NCBI GenBank assembly: GCA_020847375.1
Contig: JADLCB010000011.1
Coordinates: 1 to 64,000, forward strand
Reading direction: 5' to 3'
DNA length: 64,000 nt
Source of the DNA: Phycisphaerales bacterium
GTDB lineage: Bacteria > Planctomycetota > Phycisphaerae > Tepidisphaerales > Tepidisphaeraceae
A program made the translations under genes and the position numbers. Below the pieces are notes generated by a model. It saw only the letters and a program-made list of their open reading frames with translations, made no database searches and was not told the origin of the DNA. Below are positions 44,083-53,983 of the stretch, piece after piece (the stretch's first letter is position 1; the number at the start of each line of letters is the position of its first letter).

Positions 44083-44514
44083 GAAGCTCCCACTCCGTTA
44101 TTGACATTCGTCGAAGTCGTCATTGCGCCCTGGGCTTTGATCTTCGACTTTGAATCCAACACGTGGCACTTGCTGCACTCAATGGCGTCAAGGCGTTGGG
44201 TTGGCGTCTGTTTCTTTATCGGCGTTGCGAAATGCTGACTTTGCCTGGGGCGATCATCCCAACAAAAACTTTGCATCAACTTCAGAAGGCAGCAAGCATT
44301 ATTCAAAATGTCCACGCGGCGGGGCAAGCTTAATTGTCGTGGTTTTCCCGGTGGAAAGGCGTGCTTTATCAGTCCGGCGGTGCGCCATCTGCTTTTGTCG
44401 ATACAACCGTTACAGACAGCGTACATTACACAGGCGGGTTATGTGGTGCTTGCGCGCTGCGCGCCGGGGTGGCGCGGGGATCAAACGGCGGCAACCAGCG
44501 CCGCAGCAGTGGCA
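44083..44514. other. Intergenic region upstream of the sigma factor gene
   Basis: No credible gene is seen. Short frames on both strands have no family features and overlap each other. The promoter of the sigma factor should lie here, but no clear -35/-10 pair could be picked out. No tRNA or other known RNA was recognised. Confidence 0.4.
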
Positions 44515-45618
44515 TCAACGCACGAGAATGTCGGCGCGGGCAAGCTCGCCACTGCGGCTGCGCCCGACGATCATGGGCCATTGCCCGCTGGTGGGGGTGA
44601 GCATCTGGATACCACTGGAGGTGACCAGAATGGTGTCCTCGCTCTTGACGCCGGTGATGGAGGGGTTCCAGGCGAAAGCCTGATTTTCGCGGACAACAAT
44701 ATCGGAATCGGGGGTGGCGAAAACTTCGCGGCCGGCATAGCCGGTGCTGCCACCTTGGTGATGGAGTTTCCATTGATCGGCGTGCCCACAGGCGTCGTAG
44801 GCGCGAACCAGATCCGCAAAAACATCCCCCAGCGTTCGTCCGGGCCGGGTGGCGAGGTTCACCGCAGCATCCACATCGGCGACCGCCTGTTGACGGGCTT
44901 TGAGGTCAGGACTGAGCGGGCCAAAACAGACGAAACGTGTCAGATTGGCGATCAACCCTTTATATTCCGCGCAAATAACCAGCATGATATAGCGCCGCAG
45001 CCGGTTATCGGTGGGGATGGGGTGGCGATAGCGCGCGATGCGATCATCGGCTGCGATGAGATTGACCACCGGGATCAATCCCTGATCGTGGACATGGTGG
45101 GCAAGCAGACCGGCAACCTCATGTTCGCTCATGCCCGGTTTGATCTCGTGGCAGGTGCGCTCCATTGCCTGGCTGGTGCGCACGCCGCACTGCTGGTATC
45201 GGGCGATTTCCTCCGGTTCCAGTGCCCAGCGCAGCTCGGCAAAATCAGCTGGCAGTGGCGCTGCCCCGATACCGAAATCATCGCCATCGCAGGCGATGCG
45301 TCCGCCACCGACAATCTCGCGTACGCGCTGCGTTATCGCTGATCGGTCATACCAGGGGGCATCGATCACTTCAATGCCGGTATCGGCGAGTTCCTCCGTG
45401 GCAAAGCGCGGCGCTTCAATCGTGTTGGTCAGGCAGATGCGCTGATTTCGCGTGACATAAATGCTGGCCACGCCGGTGGTGGCGTTGTTGGCGACAAAAT
45501 TATTGCCTCCGCCGGTGATCCAGGCAAAGTTGTTACGCTGCTGGAGGATCAGACCGTCCAGATGGTGACGATCAAGAAACGTGCAAATGTGGCGAAGTTT
45601 GTTTTGGATTTCCGGCAT
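44515..45618 (-). CDS. M24-fold (aminopeptidase P/creatinase-like) protein with lost metal ligands
   Basis: From the ATG at 45618 the protein has 367 residues. Its N-terminal creatinase-type domain starts MPEIQNKLRHICTFLDRHHL, with FAWITGGGNNFV following. The C-terminal pita-bread domain has the usual frame: EIKPGMSEHEVAGLLAHHVH, the first metal-Asp segment, HHQGGSTGYAGREVF, and a final segment ITGVKSEDTILVT. In active aminopeptidases the segment between would read like DxG...D; here it reads IMLVICAEYKGLIANLTRFV, with neither Asp. A Glu survives in KSEDT and His in HHQGG. A metal-free enzyme as in creatinase, or a non-enzymatic protein, is likely. Confidence 0.82.
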   Translation of the reverse strand: MPEIQNKLRHICTFLDRHHLDGLILQQRNNFAWITGGGNNFVANNATTGVASIYVTRNQRICLTNTIEAPRFATEELADTGIEVIDAPWYDRSAITQRVREIVGGGRIACDGDDFGIGAAPLPADFAELRWALEPEEIARYQQCGVRTSQAMERTCHEIKPGMSEHEVAGLLAHHVHDQGLIPVVNLIAADDRIARYRHPIPTDNRLRRYIMLVICAEYKGLIANLTRFVCFGPLSPDLKARQQAVADVDAAVNLATRPGRTLGDVFADLVRAYDACGHADQWKLHHQGGSTGYAGREVFATPDSDIVVRENQAFAWNPSITGVKSEDTILVTSSGIQMLTPTSGQWPMIVGRSRSGELARADILVR

Positions 45619-45759
45619 GGATTCTTCCTGCGTAAAGCTCACTGGGTTGCGCCTGTGCTGGCGCTTCATCCTGCGGACAAGTCTGAAAATATCAAGCATG
45701 GTCGTTGCGCACAGCATGTCGCAATGACGCAGCGGGCGATCCTGTCGCGAATTCCGGCG

Positions 45760-47835
45760 TCAGGTCTGACGTCGAATCATCAGGTCAAAATTCTTAACCA
45801 TGCTTTTATACATCACCCAGACGATTGTGCTGTAGATGCCCAGGGCGGTCAGCGTCCCGAAAACCAGGAATAGGCGCGCCTGGTTCTGCTGACCGCCGCC
45901 ACTCCAGCCCAGGGGGTTGAACATGCGGCCGGCATATTGGTACGGATCGATCAGCACGGTGATCAGAGTAAATGGGCTGAAGGCGCTGATGAACATGGCC
46001 AGGGGCGCAGCACTGTTGGTTAAAAGCAGATAGCCGATCCAGCCCAGCGCTGCGAAAATACTCGCGATGATGCCAACGCTGCCCATCACTGCGCCGACGG
46101 TTTTGCGCTGGCGAAGCGAGACCCACATACCCAGAATACCCGCCATGGCGCAGACGACGATGACCATGAGCGGAAGCAGCAACAATGCTTCGGGGAGTAT
46201 GATCCAAGGCTGGCGCTGGTTGGCGGGCGTGACGGAGCGGACAAAAAAGTCGTGGGCGATGAACGGCAGTACGCTGATCACCGGCAGGGCGATCAGCGGG
46301 GCGACATGAGCGACCAACCCACGCAATTTTCCCCAGATGTAGTAGCGGCTGGTGATGGGCGTGCTGAGGAGCAGTTCCAGCGAGCCGTCTTCGCGCTGGC
46401 GCGTGACGGTGGAGGCGGCGGCATTGGTCACGATGAGAATCACCGCGGCAAATTCAATCAATATCGCAGCCAGCAGCAATGAGCGCGCCTGATTGGCTGA
46501 TAACCGGCGGACAACCGGGCCAAGATCGATGCTGGTCAGGATATTCTGCCCGGACGCGGTGATATTACGCACCTCTGAAGGTTGAAAAAGATTATCCAGC
46601 GGGGCGGCATGATTCTCGTAAGTGACAATGGTGCGCTGGGGGTCAAAAGAATAATGAACCAGACCATTTGGGGTATGGACTGTGAGTTGTTGATTGGCCG
46701 GGTTGTAGGCGGTGGCAGTGATATAGCGCGGAACATCGATCGTCGAGGTGTGGAGCACCAGGATCGTGACAGCCCCGACCAGACCCATCAGCATAAATCC
46801 GTAGGCAAGCAATTTTCCGGCCAGTGAAGATGTCCGGGTTCGCGCCTGACGCCAGGCGATGGGATTGATCCAGACGGTTTGTGGTTTGCGTGAGGAGGTT
46901 GAATCAGGCAGTCGCAGCAGTTTTCGCAACCCGTGAAGGGGTGACCAGTTGATCTGGGCAGCGCGTCGCAACAACAGTATCGACGGCGTAATGAGAATGG
47001 CGCTGAGGCTGAGCATGAACAGAACGTAGAACTCCGACGGGCGACAGATGGCGAATCCCCACGGCCAGGATTGCCACTGGGGTGATAAATCGCCGAGATT
47101 GGGCGGTTGGTAGCCGGTGGTGTGAAAGATTACATTTAGTGCCAGAAAGGGGTGCAGCGCGGTGAAGACGGATGTCTCGGCGGGCTGATTTTGCACCAGC
47201 GGACGCAACGACAGCATGCCATCGAGCAGCGGCAGGCCAATCAGATAAAGAACGATCAACAGATAAAAACCAAAAATGGTGTGACGGGCGTTGGTCTTGA
47301 ATGTGGCAATGGCAATGGCCAGTGCGCCTGCGGCCAGTGCCGTCGTTGCAGCGATTAAAAAAGACCAGAAGATTGACTTGATCGCCACGCCGCCAAAGAC
47401 CTGGGTAATGGCGAAAACAGGTATCCCGCTGACCAGCAGGGACAAGACAAAAAACAATCGTGAAAACAGCGAACCCAGAACAATCTGGCTGTTGGTCAAG
47501 GGGGTGCTCAGCAGTATATCGTAGGTCTGGTGGTCCTGTTCCTGGCTGATGGCGCTGGCGGTGAAAATGGGCGCCAGTAACGCGACCAACCCCAGTTGCA
47601 AGTAGCTGATGGAACGAAAGATTTTGCCTGAGATCGACGCCAGATCGGTCAGGTTGGCGGTGCTGTAGGTACTGACGGAGGCAACCAATCCGAGAATGAC
47701 AGCGCCGATCAATAGTCCAAGGTAGATGCAGCGGATCAGCAGATCGCGCCGGCGCTGGCCGCCGGTTTTGATGATGCGCAGCAAAATCGGATTAGCCGGG
47801 ATCAGTCGCCAGAGATAGTTGCCAACGGTAACCAT
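45760..47835 (-). CDS. ABC-2 type transporter permease, duplicated
   Basis: The 691-residue protein contains two ABC-2 permease-like halves, each with several membrane helices: the first with LIGAVILGLVASVSTYSTAN and GLVALLAPIFTASAISQEQD, the second with LLLAAILIEFAAVILIVTNA and the repeated STVTRQREDGSLELLLSTPI. The box SQEQDHQTYDILLSTPLT in the first half is the same type of conserved cytoplasmic motif. The ATPase gene lies 63 bp upstream, and the GldG-like gene precedes that. This is the usual set for gliding-type or unknown surface export in planctomycetes and Bacteroidetes. Confidence 0.88.
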   Translation of the reverse strand: MVTVGNYLWRLIPANPILLRIIKTGGQRRRDLLIRCIYLGLLIGAVILGLVASVSTYSTANLTDLASISGKIFRSISYLQLGLVALLAPIFTASAISQEQDHQTYDILLSTPLTNSQIVLGSLFSRLFFVLSLLVSGIPVFAITQVFGGVAIKSIFWSFLIAATTALAAGALAIAIATFKTNARHTIFGFYLLIVLYLIGLPLLDGMLSLRPLVQNQPAETSVFTALHPFLALNVIFHTTGYQPPNLGDLSPQWQSWPWGFAICRPSEFYVLFMLSLSAILITPSILLLRRAAQINWSPLHGLRKLLRLPDSTSSRKPQTVWINPIAWRQARTRTSSLAGKLLAYGFMLMGLVGAVTILVLHTSTIDVPRYITATAYNPANQQLTVHTPNGLVHYSFDPQRTIVTYENHAAPLDNLFQPSEVRNITASGQNILTSIDLGPVVRRLSANQARSLLLAAILIEFAAVILIVTNAAASTVTRQREDGSLELLLSTPITSRYYIWGKLRGLVAHVAPLIALPVISVLPFIAHDFFVRSVTPANQRQPWIILPEALLLLPLMVIVVCAMAGILGMWVSLRQRKTVGAVMGSVGIIASIFAALGWIGYLLLTNSAAPLAMFISAFSPFTLITVLIDPYQYAGRMFNPLGWSGGGQQNQARLFLVFGTLTALGIYSTIVWVMYKSMVKNFDLMIRRQT

Positions 47836-47898
47836 GTGCGGCCTGTTATTGAAGATTGCCCAGTCGTGCCCGCCGGGAATTGAAGCTTTGCGCGTCCG

Positions 47899-48834
47899 TC
47901 ACTGTACGATTCCCCTGGTCAGTTGCATGAAAGCCGTTTCCAGATTGGCTTGTTGCTCCTGCAACAGTGTTAAATTGAATCCCTGGGCGATCAGCCGCTG
48001 CGGTATGAAACTGTAATCCCTGACCTGCCCAGCCAGCGTGACCAGCAGGCAACCATTGTCAGTGCTGACATGCTGAACACCGGGCTGGCCAGCCAGCAAC
48101 TGGGCGGCTTCATCTTGTCGCGACTGGACGGCCAGACGCACGATCGTTCCGGTCTGGGTTTGTTTGATCAGATCAGTCCACGGGCCGCTGAACAGCAGCT
48201 CGCCCCGTTCAATAATCCCGACCTTGTTACATAGATCCTGGAGTTCGGGAAGAATGTGGCTGGAAATGAGAATGGTTTTACCCATGCGCTGCAGTTGCTT
48301 GAGCAGTTCGCGCATCTCAATGCGGGCGCGGGGGTCGAGATTGCCGGCCGGTTCATCCAGCAGCAGCACCTTGGGATTGTGCAGCAGAACGCGGGCGATG
48401 GACAACCGCTGCTTCATACCACGCGAGAGGGCATCGACGAGGCTGTCGCGTTTGTAACCCAGATCGGTCAGCTCCAGCGCATCATTCACGACCTTCGTGC
48501 GGCCGATACCGTTGATGTTGTAGGTGGCGGCGAAAAACTCCAGATATTCCTGGACGACCATATCTTCGTAGGAACCAAAATAATCGGGCACATACCCGAT
48601 CAACGGACGAATCAACCGTGATTGATAACCGATTACATGGTCGCAGATGCGCGCTTCGCCCCACGTTGGTTGCAGCAAGGTGGCCAGGATTTTGATGGTG
48701 GTTGATTTGCCCGCGCCATTGGGACCGATGAAACCGAAGCAGTCGTTCTCCTCAATCGTCAGATTCAGGTTCGACAACGCGATCAGTGATCCGTAGCGTT
48801 TGGTGAGGTTGACAGTTTTGATGACAGTCGCCAT
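47899..48834 (-). CDS. ABC transporter ATPase (GldA-like)
   Basis: From the ATG at 48834 the product has 311 residues. Walker A is GFIGPNGAGKSTTIKILATL near residue 40, the signature is DALSRGMKQRLSIARVLL near 140, and Walker B is KVLLLDEPAGNLDPRARIEM near 165. The end is an extra domain of about 80 residues, as in many ABC-2 ATPases. It is flanked by its permease downstream and the large GldG-like membrane protein upstream, separated by 19 bp, so all three should form one complex. Confidence 0.93.
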   Translation of the reverse strand: MATVIKTVNLTKRYGSLIALSNLNLTIEENDCFGFIGPNGAGKSTTIKILATLLQPTWGEARICDHVIGYQSRLIRPLIGYVPDYFGSYEDMVVQEYLEFFAATYNINGIGRTKVVNDALELTDLGYKRDSLVDALSRGMKQRLSIARVLLHNPKVLLLDEPAGNLDPRARIEMRELLKQLQRMGKTILISSHILPELQDLCNKVGIIERGELLFSGPWTDLIKQTQTGTIVRLAVQSRQDEAAQLLAGQPGVQHVSTDNGCLLVTLAGQVRDYSFIPQRLIAQGFNLTLLQEQQANLETAFMQLTRGIVQ

Positions 48835-48853
48835 CGGGCTGATGCTTTCTATT

Positions 48854-51460
48854 CTATTGGGCAGTGCCGGACTGCTTCGATTGTAAATCAACGGGCGCGA
48901 TTTGGCGCAATTCGACGGGTTGGGAGGCTGGTTGGATTACCGATTGGGTTGTTGGGGCGACCTGCTCAATTGCAATCGAACCTTGATAAAATGTCGTACC
49001 ACGACCGGCTACCGTTTTGCCTTGAACGTAAAAGGGCATGGGAAGCGAAGGATCATCCGCCAGAGCGCAGATAGCCAGCCGGCCTGCTGCCACCAGTTGC
49101 GACAGATCCAGATCGCGGGCGCCGCGCCGCAATAGATCAAAGCGAATGGCTGATGGGCCGGTGGTGCGCATGGACATGGGGCCGAAACGGTCGAAAAAAG
49201 AGAGCAGCGCGAGGGTGTAGGCGCTGCTATCGTCTTCAAAATGTGGCCCTGATGTGCGCAGGCGATTGAAGAAATAGGCTGACCAGTAATCTTCCAGCCC
49301 GTCGCGATTCAGCGGTTGGCGAATCGCCCTGCCCTGGCGCGGCAGTGCCTGGGTGCTGGCATCAGTGTCGAGCGGATACCACGTTACTTTTTTCAGGTCA
49401 ATGCGCTGGCCTTGTTTCCATTGCGGCAGGTAGAGAAGCATGTCGCCATTGCCTGGCGTGTTGTAACACAGGTAAACATCGTGCAGGTCGGTGTTGAGCG
49501 ATTGATCGATTGTTCCCGTCAGCTCATTGTCGCGTAGTTGTAGTTGACCGGAAAAGCCACCGGCGTAATGACCGATCCACCGGGCCTGTAATTTTTTCAA
49601 CGTGCTGCGGAAGGGGATCGAGACATGCGGGTTTGCGTCTGGGTGTGATTGTTCGGTGGGCTGAAGAATTGAGTAGGTGAGTGGGGCGGTGAAGTCGGGT
49701 TGCCTGGTTATCTGAGCGGGGTTGACCGGATAGGGGGCGATATAACTGAGTTCGTTCATGGCGGTTTGGCGCAGTTCAAGCTGCTGCACGCCGTCGCTGG
49801 CGATGTACAGACCGATGTCGCTGCGGATCAGATCCGGCCCGTTGTCGCTCAGGCGGACAAGGCTGAAGTGCTGTAATTGCGGCGGGGTGCGCAAGACCAG
49901 CTCGACCACGATGATTGTCATCAGTGTGGCGATGACCGCGATGGCTGAGAAGACCAGCCAACTCAAACCGGTGCGTTTACTTCTAGCCAGCCACAAATAA
50001 CTCACCGGCCCGGCGATTGCCCAGTAGGCGATGAAAAAGAGAACCACCAGCAGAATCAAGCTGGTTCCGCGCTGGCTGAGTTCCATCATGCCCGCCAGCG
50101 GATAACCCAGGTCCAGACCGGCGGCTGGCGGATAGAGTACAGCCAGCGGCGATGGATCAATGGCATTGTCCTTGCGATTGGCAGGGGGCTGCGATGCAAA
50201 GGAATGATCATTCCAGCCAAAAATTGTGTTCCATACGCCCGGCCAACCTTCGGTCAAACTGGAAATGCCAGGTTCGCCCAGATCCTGCGCCACCCAGACG
50301 ACCTGACCCAGCCCATACGCCATGCGCGCAATATAAGGGGTCGATAAATCGTCGCCGAGGTCGGTTTTCCATACGACATTCCGGACGATTCTGGCCTGAG
50401 GCTGCGCCTGGGCGATCGCCACTTTGAATGGTGGGCGCGTCTTTTGCCACTGGGCATCGATTTGATTCATCATCTGATCGATCCAGTGGTGCAGGGTGGG
50501 TCCGTTTTGTTGATCCAGCAACTCCGGCGGTACGCTGCGCCAGGCGATGGAATCAATCATGAGATTGTAAAGTGGTGATGTTTCCTGGCGGTCAACCACA
50601 CCGCGCAGTTGCATCGTGCCAGTGTCAATGCGGGGAAAAGTGACGGGCAGCAGATCGGCGAAAGCGAGCGTCTTTTCCCAGTCCGCTGGTTGTAGAATAA
50701 TCAGGCTGCCGCCTTGGCGTACATACTGGCGCAGCGCGTCCATGGGCTGAGGTGACGGGTGCTGGAGTTGGGCAGGGTCGGCGTTGTCGAAGATGACGGC
50801 ATCGACCGCGTCATAGCCCAAAACACTTTGCGGCAGATCGTGTGGTTGGATGCGTGCAACCACCAGGTCTTCAAGATTGCCAGCGATGGGCGCGCGTTGC
50901 ATCCCACCGGTGGAGGGGAAGTCCGGTTCCATGCCGAATGTCGGGCGGCTGGAGGAGCTGGCATCATTGACGCACAGCACGAGCCTGGTTCCGCGGGTGC
51001 TGGCGCCAGGCCGGGTGGCAGGGTCGATGTTGATCAGCGTATCAGCGATTGGCAGTTGAGCGATCTGCCGGCCGCTGCTGGTAGCGATGTATACTTTTAG
51101 TTGCGCGTTCAGTGCGGCAACGGTATCGGCTGGCAGTGGCAAGCCGAAGTTGCCGGTATTGTTGCGCCGGGCGGTGGGGATGAAATAGACTTCCTTGCGG
51201 ATTGTGTGCTGGCTGCCATTGCCGGCGGTGACGGTAACGGGTGCGGTGTAAACAACCTTGTCGCCATCAAAATCTTCCTGAATGATTTGAATCTGATAAG
51301 TCCCCTCGTCGCCACCGGAATCCAGGGTGATCGACATGGGCGTCCAGCAATCAGGGCGGTAGTAGCGGTTGAAACCGATCGACTCCACCCGGCCGCTAAT
51401 CTGCCCCCCAGCCAGAGCTGACATCGACAGGACGAGCAGTCCGACCAATAAAAACCGCAT
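48854..51460 (-). CDS. GldG-like large membrane protein associated with ABC transporter
   Basis: The 868-residue protein starts at 51460 with a signal peptide (MRFLLVGLLVLSMSALAGGQ). The periplasmic part has a Rossmann-like segment with DAVIFDNADPAQLQHPSPQP and YVRQGGSLIILQPADWEKTL, related to the DUF4350/GATase-like fold found in such proteins. Two membrane helices lie near residues 480-540 (SLILLVVLFFIAYWAIAGPV and LVFSAIAVIATLMTIIVVEL). The C-terminal part is another extracytoplasmic domain of about 330 residues. It precedes the ABC ATPase and permease and is probably their accessory subunit. Confidence 0.8.
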   Translation of the reverse strand: MRFLLVGLLVLSMSALAGGQISGRVESIGFNRYYRPDCWTPMSITLDSGGDEGTYQIQIIQEDFDGDKVVYTAPVTVTAGNGSQHTIRKEVYFIPTARRNNTGNFGLPLPADTVAALNAQLKVYIATSSGRQIAQLPIADTLINIDPATRPGASTRGTRLVLCVNDASSSSRPTFGMEPDFPSTGGMQRAPIAGNLEDLVVARIQPHDLPQSVLGYDAVDAVIFDNADPAQLQHPSPQPMDALRQYVRQGGSLIILQPADWEKTLAFADLLPVTFPRIDTGTMQLRGVVDRQETSPLYNLMIDSIAWRSVPPELLDQQNGPTLHHWIDQMMNQIDAQWQKTRPPFKVAIAQAQPQARIVRNVVWKTDLGDDLSTPYIARMAYGLGQVVWVAQDLGEPGISSLTEGWPGVWNTIFGWNDHSFASQPPANRKDNAIDPSPLAVLYPPAAGLDLGYPLAGMMELSQRGTSLILLVVLFFIAYWAIAGPVSYLWLARSKRTGLSWLVFSAIAVIATLMTIIVVELVLRTPPQLQHFSLVRLSDNGPDLIRSDIGLYIASDGVQQLELRQTAMNELSYIAPYPVNPAQITRQPDFTAPLTYSILQPTEQSHPDANPHVSIPFRSTLKKLQARWIGHYAGGFSGQLQLRDNELTGTIDQSLNTDLHDVYLCYNTPGNGDMLLYLPQWKQGQRIDLKKVTWYPLDTDASTQALPRQGRAIRQPLNRDGLEDYWSAYFFNRLRTSGPHFEDDSSAYTLALLSFFDRFGPMSMRTTGPSAIRFDLLRRGARDLDLSQLVAAGRLAICALADDPSLPMPFYVQGKTVAGRGTTFYQGSIAIEQVAPTTQSVIQPASQPVELRQIAPVDLQSKQSGTAQ

Positions 51461-51634
51461 GGCTGAGACTTTAATCCAGCCCAATCAAAGCGTCAAAGTC
51501 CGTTGATGCAACAGTGCAGATTATCACTACGGCAACGGGCCGGATGATATGTAGACAGGCAATAGGAATGATTGGTACGCGATTTTTCCCTGCGTGGCAA
51601 GGAGCTAAAAATCCCTTGCAGCAGGAAGGAAAAA

Positions 51635-51706
51635 AGCGGGCGAAGGGATTCGAACCCTCGACGTCAGCCTTGGGAAGGCTGCATTCTACCACTGAATTAC
51701 GCCCGC
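51635..51706 (-). tRNA. tRNA-Gly (CCC)
   Basis: The 72-nt gene has acceptor GCGGGCG/CGCCCGC, an anticodon arm CAGCC-TTCCCAA-GGCTG with anticodon CCC, and T arm GAGGG-TTCGAAT-CCCTT with one G-T pair. The CCA end is not encoded. It lies alone, facing away from tRNA-Pro. Confidence 0.95.
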
Positions 51707-51976
51707 AAAACAGAAAATAAATTCGCAATGGCTGGCAATCGGTCTCGATCGAATTTCCGCCACTTCTCATCGGGTATCTGCCAGCCAATCACTAAGATAG
51801 CCACTGTCCTGTACTGGGGCAAGAAGGCATGGTAAGGATTGCCAGGGTAAGTGCCCAGCAGTCATCGGCATATTACAATTTCTAAGATGTGTCTGATCCT
51901 TGCAAGCTCGATTTAATCCACTAAGATCAGCAGCTTATTCGTATATCGCTGCCTGCGCTGGCGGGGGTATATTTGA

Positions 51977-52050
51977 CGGGGTGTAGCTCAGCTTGGTAGA
52001 GCGCTTCGTTCGGGACGAAGAGGCCGCAGGTTCAAATCCTGTCACCCCGA
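51977..52050 (+). tRNA. tRNA-Pro (CGG)
   Basis: The 74-nt gene has acceptor CGGGGTG/CACCCCG, D arm with GCTCAGCTTGGTAGAGC, anticodon arm CTTCG-TTCGGGA-CGAAG with anticodon CGG, and T arm GCAGG-TTCAAAT-CCTGT. CCA is not encoded. A strong terminator follows 18 bp later. Confidence 0.96.
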
Positions 52051-52068
52051 CTCTTGTGTTAAGAACTG

Positions 52069-52099
52069 GCCCTTCGGCGGAAACGTCGAAGGGCTTTTT
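52069..52099 (+). terminator. Intrinsic terminator after tRNA-Pro
   Basis: GCCCTTCGGCG and CGTCGAAGGGC pair over 11 bp (one G-T) around a GAAA tetraloop, followed by TTTTT. It ends the tRNA-Pro transcript. Confidence 0.92.
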
Positions 52100-52403
52100 C
52101 TTTGCCGTGGCGAGACTTACGTGGCTCACCTTACGGTTCAAACTCATCACCTCCTGTAACTTGCGTTTGCGTTGCGAGTTTGAACCGCGCCAGATTTCGG
52201 GCAGATTTTGGCTGAAGTCGAATATTGCCAGGGCGGTTTGGCTGACGGCGGGATCGAATCAGTCGGCCTCGTGGAGCTGGCGTTGCCCATCCTCGATCTG
52301 CGGTTTGAAGTCGGCTGATTTCAACCATTCTATCTGTCCTGCTCTGATCCTTTACATGCAGCCAGTTGCCCGTTTGCCCGATATAATACTATTTAGTACC
52401 GGC
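52100..52403. other. Intergenic region between tRNA-Pro and the zinc-ribbon protein gene
   Basis: An open frame runs across this stretch but starts inside the tRNA and has no protein features before 52404. TATAAT at 52382 is a perfect -10 box 17 bp before the start codon; no convincing -35 box is at the correct distance. No RNA gene was recognised. Confidence 0.45.
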
Positions 52404-53735
52404 ATGATCAGTTTTCCGTGTCATTGTGGCTGGCAGCTCGAAGTTCCTGAGGAACTGGCGGGGGGGGAAATCCAGTGCCCCAATTGCTTCAAATTAAATG
52501 ATGTCCCCACGCTGAACGATCTGACCAATCTGCGCAGCGATGGCACCTTTGAACTGAAAGACAACGATCAGGATCGCAAATCCACCCAATCATCAGCCGG
52601 GCGACCGACGCCAGCCGTCGCCGCTGCGACTTTTGCGATTCCAGTTGCAGGTTCATCGTTTTATGATCTTCAACCCAATGAAGGTCTGGTAACGGCTGCT
52701 TCCTCCCCGTCGTTGCGCGAAAATGTCCATTCGATTCCTCTGGCGTCAGATGATTCGTCACTTTCTGTCTTGCCCATGGTGTCCGCTGATCTTGTGCCTC
52801 TGCCGCTGCGCCGCCCGCGTTACGATCCTGAGACCGGCCAACTGATTGAGGAATTATCGATCGTCGCCGATGAACGCCCGGCGTCGCCGGTGCTGACTAG
52901 CAAACCGACCCTGGGTTACGCAGCAGGGCGATTGTTGTCAGATGCGCCTTTGCGGCCCATTGCCTTGGAATTGTTGATGCCCATCAATGCCCTGGTAATG
53001 GCGTTTGTTTTCGCTGTTCATGTCGGCGTTGAGCTGATCGGCCGGTCGGCAGCGAGTTTTACCGGTGTGATGACATTTTTTTTCCTGTGCCTCAGTGCGC
53101 CATTGGTGGCGTTTATTCTTTCTCATTACGCTGTGGTGATCGAGGAGACCGGCCCTGAAGCGCGCGATGAGTTGCCGCGTCCCCTGCGCAACGTGAATTT
53201 CTGGGAAGATTTCTGGGTGCCGCTGGGGCGAATGCTGATCAGCCTGGCCCTGACGTTTGCGCCGCTGGCCATCGTGTTGTCGGGGCATTGGGTGCCAGAG
53301 TCATGGAAGTCGCTTGTGTCCTTGCTCAGCGTCTCGGCTGGGATCATTGTCCTGCCAGCCATTTTGATTACGGTCATCGCTGGTGGCACGTGGCTGAATC
53401 TTCGCCCCGACCGCATCTGGGGTGTCATGCGCGCGGGGGGGGCTGATTATGCTGTTACGGTTCTGCTGACTGTCGTTACCACGGCGATTTATCTGTGGGT
53501 TATTTTTGGGCTTTATCTGGTTCCTGATGCGACGTTTTACACCCATCGCTGGTTGAGATATCTCGATCATCCAGCTGTTACGTACGCCAGCATGATCCTG
53601 GCGATCTATTTTGCCCACTGGGTCTGCTGGCAGATGGGGATGGTCTATCGGCGCCATCACGAACAATTCCCGTGGGTTTTTCAGCGGCATGTCCCACAAA
53701 ACCGGCCCAGACCATTCATTCCCGACCGTTCGTGA
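52404..53735 (+). CDS. Zinc-ribbon membrane protein of unknown function
   Basis: The start at 52404 (MISFPCHCGWQLEVPEELAG) gives 443 residues and skips the frame that runs back into the tRNA. The N-terminal CHCGWQLEVPEELAGGEIQC-P-x-C ribbon is of the type planctomycetes place at the start of many membrane proteins. A Ser/Pro-rich linker of about 150 residues follows. The C-terminal 250 residues hold five or six helices (ALVMAFVFAVHVGVELIG, GVMTFFFLCLSAPLVAFILS, ISLALTFAPLAIVLSGHWV and others). The function is unknown. A -10 box at 52382 fits the start. Confidence 0.75.
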   Translation: MISFPCHCGWQLEVPEELAGGEIQCPNCFKLNDVPTLNDLTNLRSDGTFELKDNDQDRKSTQSSAGRPTPAVAAATFAIPVAGSSFYDLQPNEGLVTAASSPSLRENVHSIPLASDDSSLSVLPMVSADLVPLPLRRPRYDPETGQLIEELSIVADERPASPVLTSKPTLGYAAGRLLSDAPLRPIALELLMPINALVMAFVFAVHVGVELIGRSAASFTGVMTFFFLCLSAPLVAFILSHYAVVIEETGPEARDELPRPLRNVNFWEDFWVPLGRMLISLALTFAPLAIVLSGHWVPESWKSLVSLLSVSAGIIVLPAILITVIAGGTWLNLRPDRIWGVMRAGGADYAVTVLLTVVTTAIYLWVIFGLYLVPDATFYTHRWLRYLDHPAVTYASMILAIYFAHWVCWQMGMVYRRHHEQFPWVFQRHVPQNRPRPFIPDRS

Positions 53736-53983
53736 ACCGTTGGACCGATAATCAGCAAGTGAATCGATGAACGCCCTTAGTCATCTTGCCGATACCATAA
53801 CCAGCGTCGTTGCCGCAAGCCGAAGATATTAGTTTTGGTTGTCTGCAATGGGTTTGGATATTGAAAGGCGCAGGGCGCATTTCAGTGTTGTTGACAGAGG
53901 ATTCAAGCTTGACTTACATCCGCTGCGCTCGTAGTTTTAATTGAGGAAATTGGCTGTTTTGCGCTATTCGAGAGGCCTGATCT

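Noticed and set aside
44308-45342. A 344-residue + strand frame across the M24-fold gene
   Set aside because: The opposite strand encodes a clear creatinase/aminopeptidase P-type fold; the + frame has no family features and begins in the intergenic gap.
51993-52403. N-terminal extension of the zinc-ribbon protein into tRNA-Pro
   Set aside because: A frame starting in a tRNA gene and crossing its terminator is not credible; the ATG at 52404 starts at a typical zinc ribbon and has a -10 box upstream.
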